NCBI GenBank assembly: GCA_036260935.1
Contig: DATALQ010000014.1
Location: 62,001-126,000 of the forward strand
Reading direction: 5' to 3'
DNA length: 64,000 nucleotides
From: JAEYOM01 sp036260935
GTDB lineage: Bacteria > Bacillota > Clostridia > Acetivibrionales > DTU013
Below, in pieces: positions 24,108 to 32,546 of the stretch. The notes beneath the pieces were generated by a model. The model made no database searches. It was not told the origin of the DNA and saw only the letters and a list, made by a program, of their open reading frames with translations. The position numbers and the translations under genes were made by a program. Numbering within the stretch: position 1 is the stretch's first letter; each line of letters begins with the position of its first letter.

Positions 24108-24956
24108 ATGGCGATAATGAGATACAATTTTCTGTCGGAGGTATTGAGTCTGTGCGTTGACGTAACTATAACATACCCCTCGGGAATGTTCACCTATAGC
24201 GAAAATTCGGGCAAGAAGGAAGCAAGACAGGGGCAGAAAAAAATACCGTACAGGGAGGGTATGAAGCTGCAGACTGTTTATATCCTCCACGGCGGCAGCG
24301 ATGATGATACATTGCCTGCAAGATACACAAATCTTGAAAGATATGCCGAAAGAAACTGCGTCATGACTGTCACGGCACAGGTCAAGGACAGCTTTTATAT
24401 GGACACGGCATACGGATACAATTATTTTACGTTTATAACGGAAGAACTCCCGACCGTCATCAGGTCGCTTTTCGCGTCATCGCCGGCGAGGGAGGACAAT
24501 TTCGTAATTGGCTTCGCAATGGGCGGAAACGGCGCGCTCGCACTGGCGATGAGAAGACCGGATCTCTATTCGGCCGTCGTAGATCTGTCCGGAGGAATCG
24601 GCTGCAGCATAGATACGGAGTATTTCTTCGAGGAAATGAAGACGGTAAAAATGGCCAGGCTGCAAAGTACATTCGGGGACCTGGAAAAATTCAGGGGAAG
24701 TGAGTATGACCTCGGATATTACGCAAAAAAGAATATGCAGGAAAAGGTCGATATGCCGAAGCTTTTCCTGGCTGTCGGAGAAAACGATTTCATAAGGGAT
24801 GTCGTCAGGAAGGACAGGGATGCGCTCAGGGCGCTGGGGTATGATTTTCATTATGAAGAGGCCCCGGGGCTGGGCCACGAATGGGATTTCTGGGACAGCT
24901 ATTTCAGAAAAGCGCTTGACGAATGGCTCCCGCTTAAGCGAAGGCCAACGGCGTAA
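24108..24956 (+). CDS. Esterase-family alpha/beta hydrolase lacking the serine nucleophile
   Basis: Protein of 282 residues in the putative-esterase (PF00756-like, tributyrin esterase/S-formylglutathione hydrolase) family. The fold is well kept: YILHGGSDDDT, the elbow region FVIGFAMGGNGALALAM, VVDLSGGIG, LFLAVGENDFIRD and a histidine in GLGHEWDFW. However, the nucleophile elbow reads GFAMGG. Residue 137 is alanine (GCA) where serine is expected, so classical serine catalysis should be lost. The frame is clean and the gene sits within an intact operon, so this looks like a genuine variant: a pseudo-enzyme, a binding protein or a regulatory partner of its neighbours. Confidence 0.82.
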   Translation: MAIMRYNFLSEVLSLCVDVTITYPSGMFTYSENSGKKEARQGQKKIPYREGMKLQTVYILHGGSDDDTLPARYTNLERYAERNCVMTVTAQVKDSFYMDTAYGYNYFTFITEELPTVIRSLFASSPAREDNFVIGFAMGGNGALALAMRRPDLYSAVVDLSGGIGCSIDTEYFFEEMKTVKMARLQSTFGDLEKFRGSEYDLGYYAKKNMQEKVDMPKLFLAVGENDFIRDVVRKDRDALRALGYDFHYEEAPGLGHEWDFWDSYFRKALDEWLPLKRRPTA

Positions 24957-25034
24957 TAAAAAAGCCGATCATTAATAATAGCTGCATCAAACTGCAGAGT
25001 AATAAAAAAGTAAAAAAAATTGTCGGAGGTAGAT

Positions 25035-26207
25035 ATGTCTAATTTTTCTGATCTGGACAAGCTTCTGCAGAGCTTTGTCGACGGGGGTCTGCCCGGGTGT
25101 GCGCTTCAGATCGCTCAGAAGGGCAGGACGATTTATGAAGGATATTTCGGCTATGCCGATATCGAAACAAAAGCACCTGTAACGAACAGGTCTGTCTTCC
25201 GTATGGCGTCCATGTCGAAAATACCGCTTTATACGACGCTTATGATGCTGTATGAACGCGGCAGGTTCCTGCTGAACGACCCTATTTACGAGTATTTTCC
25301 GGAGTGGAAGGATACCAGGAAATTTGTAAAGGATCCTAACGGTTACGTGAAGGCAGTACCGACGGACGGCCCGATTACTATCCGCGATATCCTGTCCATG
25401 AAGTGCGGGCTTCCGTACTGCAACTTCCCGGGCAAAACCGAAAACCGCACTCTCCAGGCCATGCAGAAGTACATGCAGCCATTGTGGGACAAAGGTCACT
25501 TTACAAACCGCGAGCAGATTGCCGCCATGTCTCAGGCCCCGCTGGCGTTCGAGCCCGGCACGCATTGGGTTTACGGTTTTTCAAGCGAACTTGCGGCAGG
25601 CCTGATTGAAGCATTGTGCGGCAAATCGGTCGACGACGTATTTCAGGAGCTATTATTCGATCCGCTTGGAATGGACGACACCCGCTCTCATTATTTCGGC
25701 GATATCCCGAAACGTATGGTCGGGCTGTACCAGAAGACTCCTTTAGGCAAACTTATGCCCGGCGCCACCGTTCTGGATGAGAAGCACAAACCCGGTCCCG
25801 AGCATGAAGCCGGTTGGGCGCGGTTATTCTCCACCGTAAATGACTACACAAAGATAATGCAGATGCTGGCAAACGGCGGCGTATATGACGGCATCCGAAT
25901 CATGGGACGCAAGACCATCGATCTCATGCGTACAAACGGCCTCAACGACCTGCAGCAGAAGGATTATGACAATGTCTACGAAGCCGGCTACGGGTATGGT
26001 TACGGTGTGCGCACTCTGATCGACAAGCAAAAGGGCAACCATAACGGTTCGCTCGGTTCGTTCGGCTGGACCGGAGGTTTCGGTACCTGGTGCGAGGCAG
26101 ACTCCGAAGACGGTGTCTCGATCGTTTACATGCACAATATGATGCCGAGCGGTGAAGTATATTATCATCTGCGTATGCGTAATGTCGCTTACGGCTGCAT
26201 TAAATAA
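25035..26207 (+). CDS. Beta-lactamase-fold serine hydrolase (class C/EstB-like), copy 1
   Basis: Serine hydrolase of 390 residues with the SxxK motif at Ser59-Lys62 (RMASMSKIPLY). The second motif region reads WVYGFSSEL, so the tyrosine is present but the usual asparagine of YxN is not. The third region is GSFGWTGGFGTWCEAD, as in EstB-type esterases rather than true beta-lactamases. ATG 25035 is used because GGAGGT lies just upstream; an in-frame TTG at 25020 is less likely. No signal peptide is seen. It is a close tandem paralogue of the next gene and probably cleaves an ester or amide of the imported compound. Confidence 0.88.
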   Translation: MSNFSDLDKLLQSFVDGGLPGCALQIAQKGRTIYEGYFGYADIETKAPVTNRSVFRMASMSKIPLYTTLMMLYERGRFLLNDPIYEYFPEWKDTRKFVKDPNGYVKAVPTDGPITIRDILSMKCGLPYCNFPGKTENRTLQAMQKYMQPLWDKGHFTNREQIAAMSQAPLAFEPGTHWVYGFSSELAAGLIEALCGKSVDDVFQELLFDPLGMDDTRSHYFGDIPKRMVGLYQKTPLGKLMPGATVLDEKHKPGPEHEAGWARLFSTVNDYTKIMQMLANGGVYDGIRIMGRKTIDLMRTNGLNDLQQKDYDNVYEAGYGYGYGVRTLIDKQKGNHNGSLGSFGWTGGFGTWCEADSEDGVSIVYMHNMMPSGEVYYHLRMRNVAYGCIK

Positions 26208-26219
26208 AGGAGGTAACCC

Positions 26220-27419
26220 ATGTCTGACTTCAAACATCTCGACGCACTTCTTCAGAAATATGTAGACGACGGCCTGCCCGGCTGCTCGTGCATTATAGCA
26301 AAAAAAGGCGATATCCTCTATGAGAATTATTTCGGCTGGGCCGATATGGAAAACAAGAAACCGCTGACGCGTGAAAATGTTTTCCGCCAGGCTTCACTGA
26401 CAAAGGTCGCAATGTATACCGTCGCCATGATGCTTTATGAGCAGGGCAGGTTCCTCATGAGCGACCCGCTTTACGAATATTTCCCCGAGTGGCGGAACTC
26501 CGTGAAGATGGTATGCCGAGCAAACGGTGATACTGATATCGTTCCGGTAGAGCATCCCATTACGGTCAAGAATATTATGAATATGACCTGTGGCCTGCCC
26601 TACGACATGATAATGGGCGATATGCCCGTGCAGCATCCGGTTTCTCAATTGATGGCAAACGCAATGGCGCCGCTGCGCGAAAAGGGGTATTTTACCCTCC
26701 GCGAGCAGATAAGGGCCATTTCACAGGTGCCTCTCATGTTTGAGCCCGGCTCACGCTGGTTATACGGCTTTGCAAGCGAACTGACCGCAGGTCTTATTGA
26801 GGCGGTCACCGGAAAGCCCACAGAACTCGCAATCAAGGAAATGCTTTTCGAACCGCTTGGCATGGAAAGCTCTGCGAATTTCACCTTCGGAGATATCCCC
26901 GAAAGGCTGGTCAGGAATTATTTTCTTAAGCCCGGCAAGCAGCTCGGTGATGCGGATGCCATGATGATACCTCCCGCTGAGCATGACGCAAAATTTATCG
27001 GTCCGCTCGGAACAGTGCCCGGGTTCTCCCGCGTTATCACCAACTGTTGGGATTATACCAAATTCATGCAAATGCTGGCGAACGGCGGAGTCTATAACGG
27101 CAAGCAGATTATGGGCAGAAAAACCATCGATCTCATGCGTACAAATACGCTGACTGATACAATGATACGCGAGGACCTCTCAAATTCCTACCTGGCCGGG
27201 TATGGCTACGGATACGGCGTACGCACGTTAATGGATCCTTACGGAGGCCAGCACAACGGTTCCGTCGGCGCATTCGGCTGGACCGGCGGATCGGGTACAT
27301 GGGCTGAAGCCGACCCATCCGAGGGCGTATCGATTGTTTACATGCACAACTTGCAGCCGAATCTGGAAGAGTATCACCATCTGCGCATGCGCGCAACAGC
27401 GTACGGCTGCCTGGAATGA
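26220..27419 (+). CDS. Beta-lactamase-fold serine hydrolase (class C/EstB-like), copy 2
   Basis: Paralogue of the preceding gene, 399 residues, colinear through the whole length with SxxK at the same positions (Ser59-Lys62 in RQASLTKVAMY). It shares LMRTN, YGYGYGVRTLMD and GAFGWTGGSGTWAEAD with copy 1. The second motif is WLYGFASEL, again without the YxN asparagine. AAAGGAGGTAACCC precedes the ATG, 12 bases after copy 1. The pair clearly arose by tandem duplication; differences are concentrated between residues 110 and 150 and 230 and 260, so substrate preference may have diverged. No signal peptide. Confidence 0.88.
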   Translation: MSDFKHLDALLQKYVDDGLPGCSCIIAKKGDILYENYFGWADMENKKPLTRENVFRQASLTKVAMYTVAMMLYEQGRFLMSDPLYEYFPEWRNSVKMVCRANGDTDIVPVEHPITVKNIMNMTCGLPYDMIMGDMPVQHPVSQLMANAMAPLREKGYFTLREQIRAISQVPLMFEPGSRWLYGFASELTAGLIEAVTGKPTELAIKEMLFEPLGMESSANFTFGDIPERLVRNYFLKPGKQLGDADAMMIPPAEHDAKFIGPLGTVPGFSRVITNCWDYTKFMQMLANGGVYNGKQIMGRKTIDLMRTNTLTDTMIREDLSNSYLAGYGYGYGVRTLMDPYGGQHNGSVGAFGWTGGSGTWAEADPSEGVSIVYMHNLQPNLEEYHHLRMRATAYGCLE

Positions 27420-27549
27420 GTATTGAGACTCCGCACGGCATGAAACCATCATTCCGGCGCTTCACTGGCGGCTGTACCGCCGGGGGTGCGCAGGGATGAA
27501 GGAACAAAAAGCTGCACTAAAAAGTTGTACTAAAAAGGGAGAATAATAA

Positions 27550-29085
27550 ATGTACAATATAACTCCGGGGACGGATCCATCAGCCTTTGAACATTGCACG
27601 TCGGAAGCTGTGGGCGTCTCCAGTACTGCGGTCCTGAGGTGCCTGAAAGAGCTTGAAGCCTGTGGTACTGACATGCATGGGTTTGTCTTGTACCGGAAGG
27701 GCAAAATCATCGCAGAGACAAGCTGGAGGCCATATGCAAAAGAAATACCCCACACAAACCATTCGATGGGCAAGAGCTATACTGCTGCGGCAATCGGTAT
27801 CGCCTGCGGGGAAGGCATTTTAAGACTGGAAGATACCCTGGCCGACATATTTGCAGGCGAGCTTGACAGGTGGAACATTCATCCGGGTCCGAAATTCCGC
27901 AGTATAAAGATAAAGCATCTGCTTTCCATGAGTGCGGGAATGGAACATATGCCGCCTTTTACCGACAACTGGATACTGGATTATCTCCGTTCAGAGCCGG
28001 TATACGAGCCGGGAGCGCACTTTCTCTATGATACGAGCGGATCGAGCCTTCTTGGTGCTATTGTTGAGAAATGTTCAGGCATGGGGCTTAAGGAGTATCT
28101 GGCTGACCGCATGTTCCGGAAAATAGGGATTGATTCCGAGCGGTTCATCTGGCTGAAATTCCCGAACGGCTGTTATGCCGAACCCGGTACCTGCGCAACG
28201 GATGAGGACAATCTGCGTCTTGGTCTTTTGTATATGAACTACGGCTGCTGGAACGGGGAACAGATCATCCCCAGGGATTGGGTCGAGCAGGCCACAGCTT
28301 TTCAGGTAAGCACCTCCGGTGAAGGTGTAAGGGAAGCCAGGCAGGGCTACGGTTATCAGCTGTGGCTTTGCAGCACGCCCGAGACCTATCGTTTCGATGG
28401 CGGACAAGGGCAGTACTGCGTATTTTCCCGGAGTTCGGGGCTGGCGGCTTCGCTCCACGAAGGGGCTTCAGTGCCTGAGACGGCACCACGCGCACTCGAT
28501 ATCCTGCTTGAAAACCTGTTCTCGGATAAACTGCCGGAAAGCCTGCCGGAGGATATTCAGGCCCAGCATGAATTGGCGGATTATCTGGCTTCACGGAGCG
28601 TTAGGAAATCGCCGGTATGCCATGATACTAAAGCGGCACTAAGGTTCAGCGGCATATATCTTGTGCGGGAGGGCGACCCCAATCCGTGGATTGAGGTGTG
28701 CCCCGGAGGAGTTAATTTCTTCAGCCTGTTTTACGACCGGTATGTCAATCCTGCTGTTGAGAAGGTAGAGATCATTGCAGATGACGACGAATGCCGGATA
28801 ATCTTCAACGACCGTTCGGTTTTCCGCGGACGGTTTGACGGTGAATTCATGGTTTGCGACACAAAGAATGTCCTGCCGCTGCAGAAAACCTGCTGCAACA
28901 CCTATATGGAAGGAGACAGGCTTTGCATGGATCTCCGGTGGCTGAACGGCTGGTTCGGAATGAAGATGGAGTTCACCCTTTCCGAGGATGGAAACCGTTT
29001 GAATATAGTAATACGCAAGGATACCCTGAACGAAATGAATCCCGTTAATGAAAGAAGGGGCTGGGCGCAGCGGATAATACGCTGA
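27550..29085 (+). CDS. Beta-lactamase-fold serine hydrolase with C-terminal extra domain
   Basis: Protein of 511 residues. The N-terminal 330 residues form a class C-like hydrolase with SxxK at Ser72-Lys75 (NHSMGKSYTAAA), a YDTSGSS second motif and FDGGQGQYCVFS third region. The last 150 residues form an extra beta-rich domain, as in D-aminopeptidase-like or DUF-bearing members of the family. AAAGGGAGAATAA precedes the ATG and no signal peptide is present. It is the last gene of the esterase operon, 130 bases after the tandem pair. It is more distant from the pair than they are from each other. Substrate unknown. Confidence 0.85.
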   Translation: MYNITPGTDPSAFEHCTSEAVGVSSTAVLRCLKELEACGTDMHGFVLYRKGKIIAETSWRPYAKEIPHTNHSMGKSYTAAAIGIACGEGILRLEDTLADIFAGELDRWNIHPGPKFRSIKIKHLLSMSAGMEHMPPFTDNWILDYLRSEPVYEPGAHFLYDTSGSSLLGAIVEKCSGMGLKEYLADRMFRKIGIDSERFIWLKFPNGCYAEPGTCATDEDNLRLGLLYMNYGCWNGEQIIPRDWVEQATAFQVSTSGEGVREARQGYGYQLWLCSTPETYRFDGGQGQYCVFSRSSGLAASLHEGASVPETAPRALDILLENLFSDKLPESLPEDIQAQHELADYLASRSVRKSPVCHDTKAALRFSGIYLVREGDPNPWIEVCPGGVNFFSLFYDRYVNPAVEKVEIIADDDECRIIFNDRSVFRGRFDGEFMVCDTKNVLPLQKTCCNTYMEGDRLCMDLRWLNGWFGMKMEFTLSEDGNRLNIVIRKDTLNEMNPVNERRGWAQRIIR

Positions 29086-29125
29086 TACCGGCCCGCAGAT
29101 GAACAGCTGACGGCTGGAAGGGCAA

Positions 29126-30370
29126 TTATTTACAAACAATCCGCTCCATAATGCTTACGGCGTTCTCCGCACCGTCCTCCCTTCGCAATTGTTGTCCGAG
29201 CTTATCGGCGGCAGCTATCATCCCGGGATTGTTGCACGCCCCGGTGATTGCGTCGGACAGACGCTCCACATTCAATTGCCTGCGAAGGATAGGCTTGGGT
29301 CCGACGCCCAGCTTGTCTATGCAATTGCCCCAATAAGGCTGATCGCCTCCGAAAGGCACAATTATTGTGGGTACACCTGCCCGTAAACCGGCTGCTGTAG
29401 TTCCTGCGCCACCATGATGGATGACTGCCGATACATTGCGAAACAGCCATTCATGCGGCACATTACCAATCTGGAGAACTGAATCCGGCAGGTTGTATCC
29501 TTTCAGATTTCCCCATCCGGAGGATAAAACGGCGCGTACTTTTGTCAGCTTAAGGCTTTGCATTACAATATCAAAGGCCTGTTCAAAGGATCCGCCGACA
29601 GCGCTGCCAAATCCGATGTAAACAGGCTTTGGTCCCTCATTGAGGAAATTTGTTAATTCTTTATCCGGCTTCCAGTTGTCTTTTATGCCACGTATCCAAT
29701 ATCCGGTAACATATTTGTTTTCATCCCACTCGCGAGGTTTCGGGGCAACAAGCGTGCTATATGCATACAGAGTGGGAAGCGGGCGACCATGCATGCTGCG
29801 GTATGGGAATCTCAACGCCTGTATTTCCTTTAATCCCATTTCCTTACGCCAGCTATTCAGCATTCTTCGGGTGAAATTTGCCCAAAGCAGATCACCACAG
29901 GCAAATGTAAATCTGTTGTACAAGCTGCCCAACGGTAAATCCGGCGCTGACATGGCAGGGAATTCACCCGTAGGGTCAATCGGACAGAAGGATACACGAA
30001 AGCAGGGAATATTTTTTTTCTCCAATACATGCCAGGCCACGCTGCCCAATAATGAATATAAAACCACGTCCACACCGGTACAGGCATATTCAATATCGGA
30101 GAGGAACTCCTTCTTAACGGGATCCAATAATTTCTCCAAATTACGGAAATATTCAAATGAAGATACATGCTCGCCTATCAGAAGCCGGATGACTTCAACG
30201 GCATCTCCGGCCAGCGGCGAATATTCAAACCCCTCGGACACTATATATTGCTCGAATTTGCGAAAAGTAGTTATTCGGACCTGGTGTCCCCTGCTGCGCA
30301 GTTTATTGCCAAGGGCTATAAAGGGCTCAACGTCGCCCTGGGAACCGATAGTAATCAATCCAAATTTCAT
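29126..30370 (-). CDS. GT1-family glycosyltransferase (MGT/UDP-glucosyltransferase-like)
   Basis: GT-B-fold glycosyltransferase of 414 residues. The N-terminus (MKFGLITIGSQGDVEPFIALG) matches the GT28/GT1 pattern and the C-terminal donor site is clear: SAVIHHGGAGTTAAGLRAG followed by VPFGGDQPYW. Homologues move a hexose from a nucleotide sugar to sterols, macrolides or other small hydrophobic acceptors. It follows the TetR gene by 16 bases in one operon, a layout common for xenobiotic or antibiotic inactivation. The acceptor is unknown. Confidence 0.9.
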   Translation of the reverse strand: MKFGLITIGSQGDVEPFIALGNKLRSRGHQVRITTFRKFEQYIVSEGFEYSPLAGDAVEVIRLLIGEHVSSFEYFRNLEKLLDPVKKEFLSDIEYACTGVDVVLYSLLGSVAWHVLEKKNIPCFRVSFCPIDPTGEFPAMSAPDLPLGSLYNRFTFACGDLLWANFTRRMLNSWRKEMGLKEIQALRFPYRSMHGRPLPTLYAYSTLVAPKPREWDENKYVTGYWIRGIKDNWKPDKELTNFLNEGPKPVYIGFGSAVGGSFEQAFDIVMQSLKLTKVRAVLSSGWGNLKGYNLPDSVLQIGNVPHEWLFRNVSAVIHHGGAGTTAAGLRAGVPTIIVPFGGDQPYWGNCIDKLGVGPKPILRRQLNVERLSDAITGACNNPGMIAAADKLGQQLRREDGAENAVSIMERIVCK

Positions 30371-30386
30371 AACCGTTACCTGCCTT

Positions 30387-31040
30387 TTAAATGGACGATC
30401 TATACAGAATTTCGGCTTGTACGCCCAATATTTGAGAGAACAAAAGCGGTGTCAATCTCACATATTTTTCATTATGATACATCCCGTCGCTTTCCCTATT
30501 CTGATGAGTTATCGGAAATGTAGACCACAGAAGCATTTCGGCCAGCATGTCCGTACCCGCATCCTTCAATAGCGGCGTAACAGGAAGAAAGTTGCTTTCG
30601 ACTGCATCGGACAAAAGCCGGCTTAATGGTTTAACAAGTGCAGAACGAGTGTTTATATCAATCTGATGATTAAACCAATTTGACTGATGATCATTTCTTT
30701 CAAAATAAGTATCAATTTTTTTGAAATCCTCAACAGCCTTTAATTCATACTCCAAAACAACTTTGAATTTTTCCTGAAAATCGAGTTCGGGATCCTCTAT
30801 TGAATTTATCAATACTTGAGTATAGTGATGCATGTACTCATTGATGCAAAGCTCGAATATCTCTTCCTTTGAAGAAAAGTAGTAGTAAAAGACACTGGGG
30901 GAAAGACCGGCCCCTCCTTTAACGGCTGCAAGAATATCCTGTATTGAAGTTGCCGCATATCCTTTGGAGAAAAATAATCCGCGGGCGGCGTCAGTAAATT
31001 CTTTTTTCTTTATTTCGTGGTTTTGTTTTTTCCTTGGCAT
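30387..31040 (-). CDS. TetR-family transcriptional regulator
   Basis: TetR/AcrR-type repressor of 217 residues. The N-terminal helix-turn-helix is visible in FTDAARGLFFSKGYAATSIQ and SPSVFYYYFSSKEEIFELC. The C-terminal ligand domain is unassigned. The gene is first in an operon with the glycosyltransferase. A perfect 14-bp palindrome lies 25 bases upstream of the start codon and is the likely autoregulatory operator. It probably responds to the small molecule that the glycosyltransferase modifies. Confidence 0.92.
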   Translation of the reverse strand: MPRKKQNHEIKKKEFTDAARGLFFSKGYAATSIQDILAAVKGGAGLSPSVFYYYFSSKEEIFELCINEYMHHYTQVLINSIEDPELDFQEKFKVVLEYELKAVEDFKKIDTYFERNDHQSNWFNHQIDINTRSALVKPLSRLLSDAVESNFLPVTPLLKDAGTDMLAEMLLWSTFPITHQNRESDGMYHNEKYVRLTPLLFSQILGVQAEILYRSSI

Positions 31041-31064
31041 TATAATCCGCCTCCACTATATTTA

Positions 31065-31078
31065 TAGAATCGATTCTA
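31065..31078. promoter_or_regulatory. Perfect 14-bp palindrome, candidate TetR operator
   Basis: TAGAATCGATTCTA is fully self-complementary and lies 25 bases upstream of the TetR start codon, within the 274-base divergent spacer shared with a sugar-binding-protein gene. Size and position are typical of a TetR operator. Confidence 0.65.
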
Positions 31079-31314
31079 CAAATAAAATTATATGACTAAT
31101 TAATTTAAAAGTCAAAAGATCATATTTCTACTTTTTTATTAACTGTTTTTGTTCCTTACATGGATTTTTTTGATATTAATATTTTCCAGACCTATGCAAA
31201 GAAATCTTTGAACAAATAATAAAATACCATTATCTGATAAATATCTCTATTCTTGATTGTCATAACATAGCATAAAATTTATATCAAATAATTTTGTATT
31301 ATGGAGGAATAGTT

Positions 31315-32403
31315 ATGGCAAAAAAGTCACTTATCCTTGTATTGGTGCTCGTAATGCTGGCAAGCGTATTCGTCGGCTGTGGCCAGGCAAAATCGACCTC
31401 GGGTTCAAGTAAGCTCGTTGGTGTTACAATGCCTACAAAATCGCTCCAGAGATGGAACGAGGACGGCGCTAACGTTAAGGCTGCCCTGGAAGCAAAGGGA
31501 TACAAAGTTGACCTTCAGTATGCCGACAATCAGCAGACTGTTCAAAACAGCCAGATCGAGAACCAGATCACCAAGGGAGTCAATGTTCTAGTCATCGCTT
31601 CGATAGACGGCGGCGCACTGGGCGGAGTCCTTGCACAGGCAAAGGCTGCGAATATCCCCGTAATAGCTTACGACAGACTTATAACGGACACTGACAAGTG
31701 CGATTATTATGCAACCTTCGACAATTATGGCGTTGGCAAGATGCAGGGCGAATTTATCGTCAGCGCTCTCAAACTTGACAAAGGCGAAAAGGGCCCCTTC
31801 TCGATGGAATGCTTCGGCGGCGACCCGGGCGACAATAACGCAAAACTGTTCAATCAGGGCGCTATGGATGTTCTGCAGCCTTACATAGACAGCGGCGTGC
31901 TCGTAATCAAATCCACCCAGACCAAATTCCCGGATCAGATTGCTATCACAAACTGGGAGTCCAAGGGAGCTCAGGACAGGATGGACAATCTTCTGACTGC
32001 TTATTATGCAGACAAGAACATCGATGTAGTGCTCTCGCCTAATGACAGCCTTGCACAAGGTATCGTCGCTTCACTGAAGTCCGCCGGTTACGGCACATCC
32101 TCCAAACCCTTCCCGATAATTACCGGACAGGACTGCGACAAGATCAACGTAGGCCAGATCATCCGCGGAGAACAGTCGATGTCGATCTTCAAGGATACGA
32201 GAGTTCTCGCAAATCAGGTCATCGCTATGACGGATGCTATACTTGCCGGCCAGAAGGTTCCTACAAACGCAACATACAACAACGGCAAGATCGATGTTAA
32301 TTCCTACAACTGCCAGATACAGTTTGCCAACAAGGACAACTGGAAGAAGCTGCTTGTTGACAGCGGTTATTACAAATTAGCCGATATACCGGACGCAAAG
32401 TAA
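31315..32403 (+). CDS. ChvE/XylF-type sugar ABC transporter substrate-binding lipoprotein
   Basis: Periplasmic-binding-protein fold (type I) of 363 residues in the ChvE/XylF group of monosaccharide binders. The signal peptide ends in a lipobox (MLASVFVGCGQ). The binding domain shows LVGVTMPTKSLQRWNEDG, VLVIASIDGGAL, IPVIAYDRLI and VLSPNDSLAQGIVASL. ATG 31315 is chosen because GGAGGA lies just upstream; the in-frame TTG at 31294 precedes it. A hairpin follows the gene, then the ATPase and permease. Ligands of this group include xylose, arabinose, glucose and galactose; which one applies here is not visible. Confidence 0.94.
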   Translation: MAKKSLILVLVLVMLASVFVGCGQAKSTSGSSKLVGVTMPTKSLQRWNEDGANVKAALEAKGYKVDLQYADNQQTVQNSQIENQITKGVNVLVIASIDGGALGGVLAQAKAANIPVIAYDRLITDTDKCDYYATFDNYGVGKMQGEFIVSALKLDKGEKGPFSMECFGGDPGDNNAKLFNQGAMDVLQPYIDSGVLVIKSTQTKFPDQIAITNWESKGAQDRMDNLLTAYYADKNIDVVLSPNDSLAQGIVASLKSAGYGTSSKPFPIITGQDCDKINVGQIIRGEQSMSIFKDTRVLANQVIAMTDAILAGQKVPTNATYNNGKIDVNSYNCQIQFANKDNWKKLLVDSGYYKLADIPDAK

Positions 32404-32415
32404 ATCTGTTTCATG

Positions 32416-32446
32416 AAAATGGCGGCAGCACGGCTGCCGCCATTTT
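32416..32446 (+). terminator. Strong intrinsic terminator hairpin between binding-protein and ATPase genes
   Basis: AAAATGGCGGCAG (32416-32428) pairs perfectly with CTGCCGCCATTTT (32434-32446) across a 5-base loop, and T residues continue to 32447. Partial read-through would give more binding protein than ATPase and permease. Confidence 0.88.
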
Positions 32447-32546
32447 TAATGCAGGGAATGAATAGGCAAATGCTTTGGTTATAACGAGGCGTTGGCTGCC
32501 TCAAAAAATTTTCCAATGAACCGATGTGTTATAAAGGAGCAGACGT

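Noticed and set aside
25035..29085. Antibiotic-resistance beta-lactamases
   Set aside because: No signal peptide and no YxN motif; the context is a carbohydrate-import operon, so esterase or related activity is more likely.
29640..30572. Long plus-strand open frame over the glycosyltransferase and TetR genes
   Set aside because: It is antisense to two clear minus-strand genes, has no domain resemblance and lacks a ribosome site.
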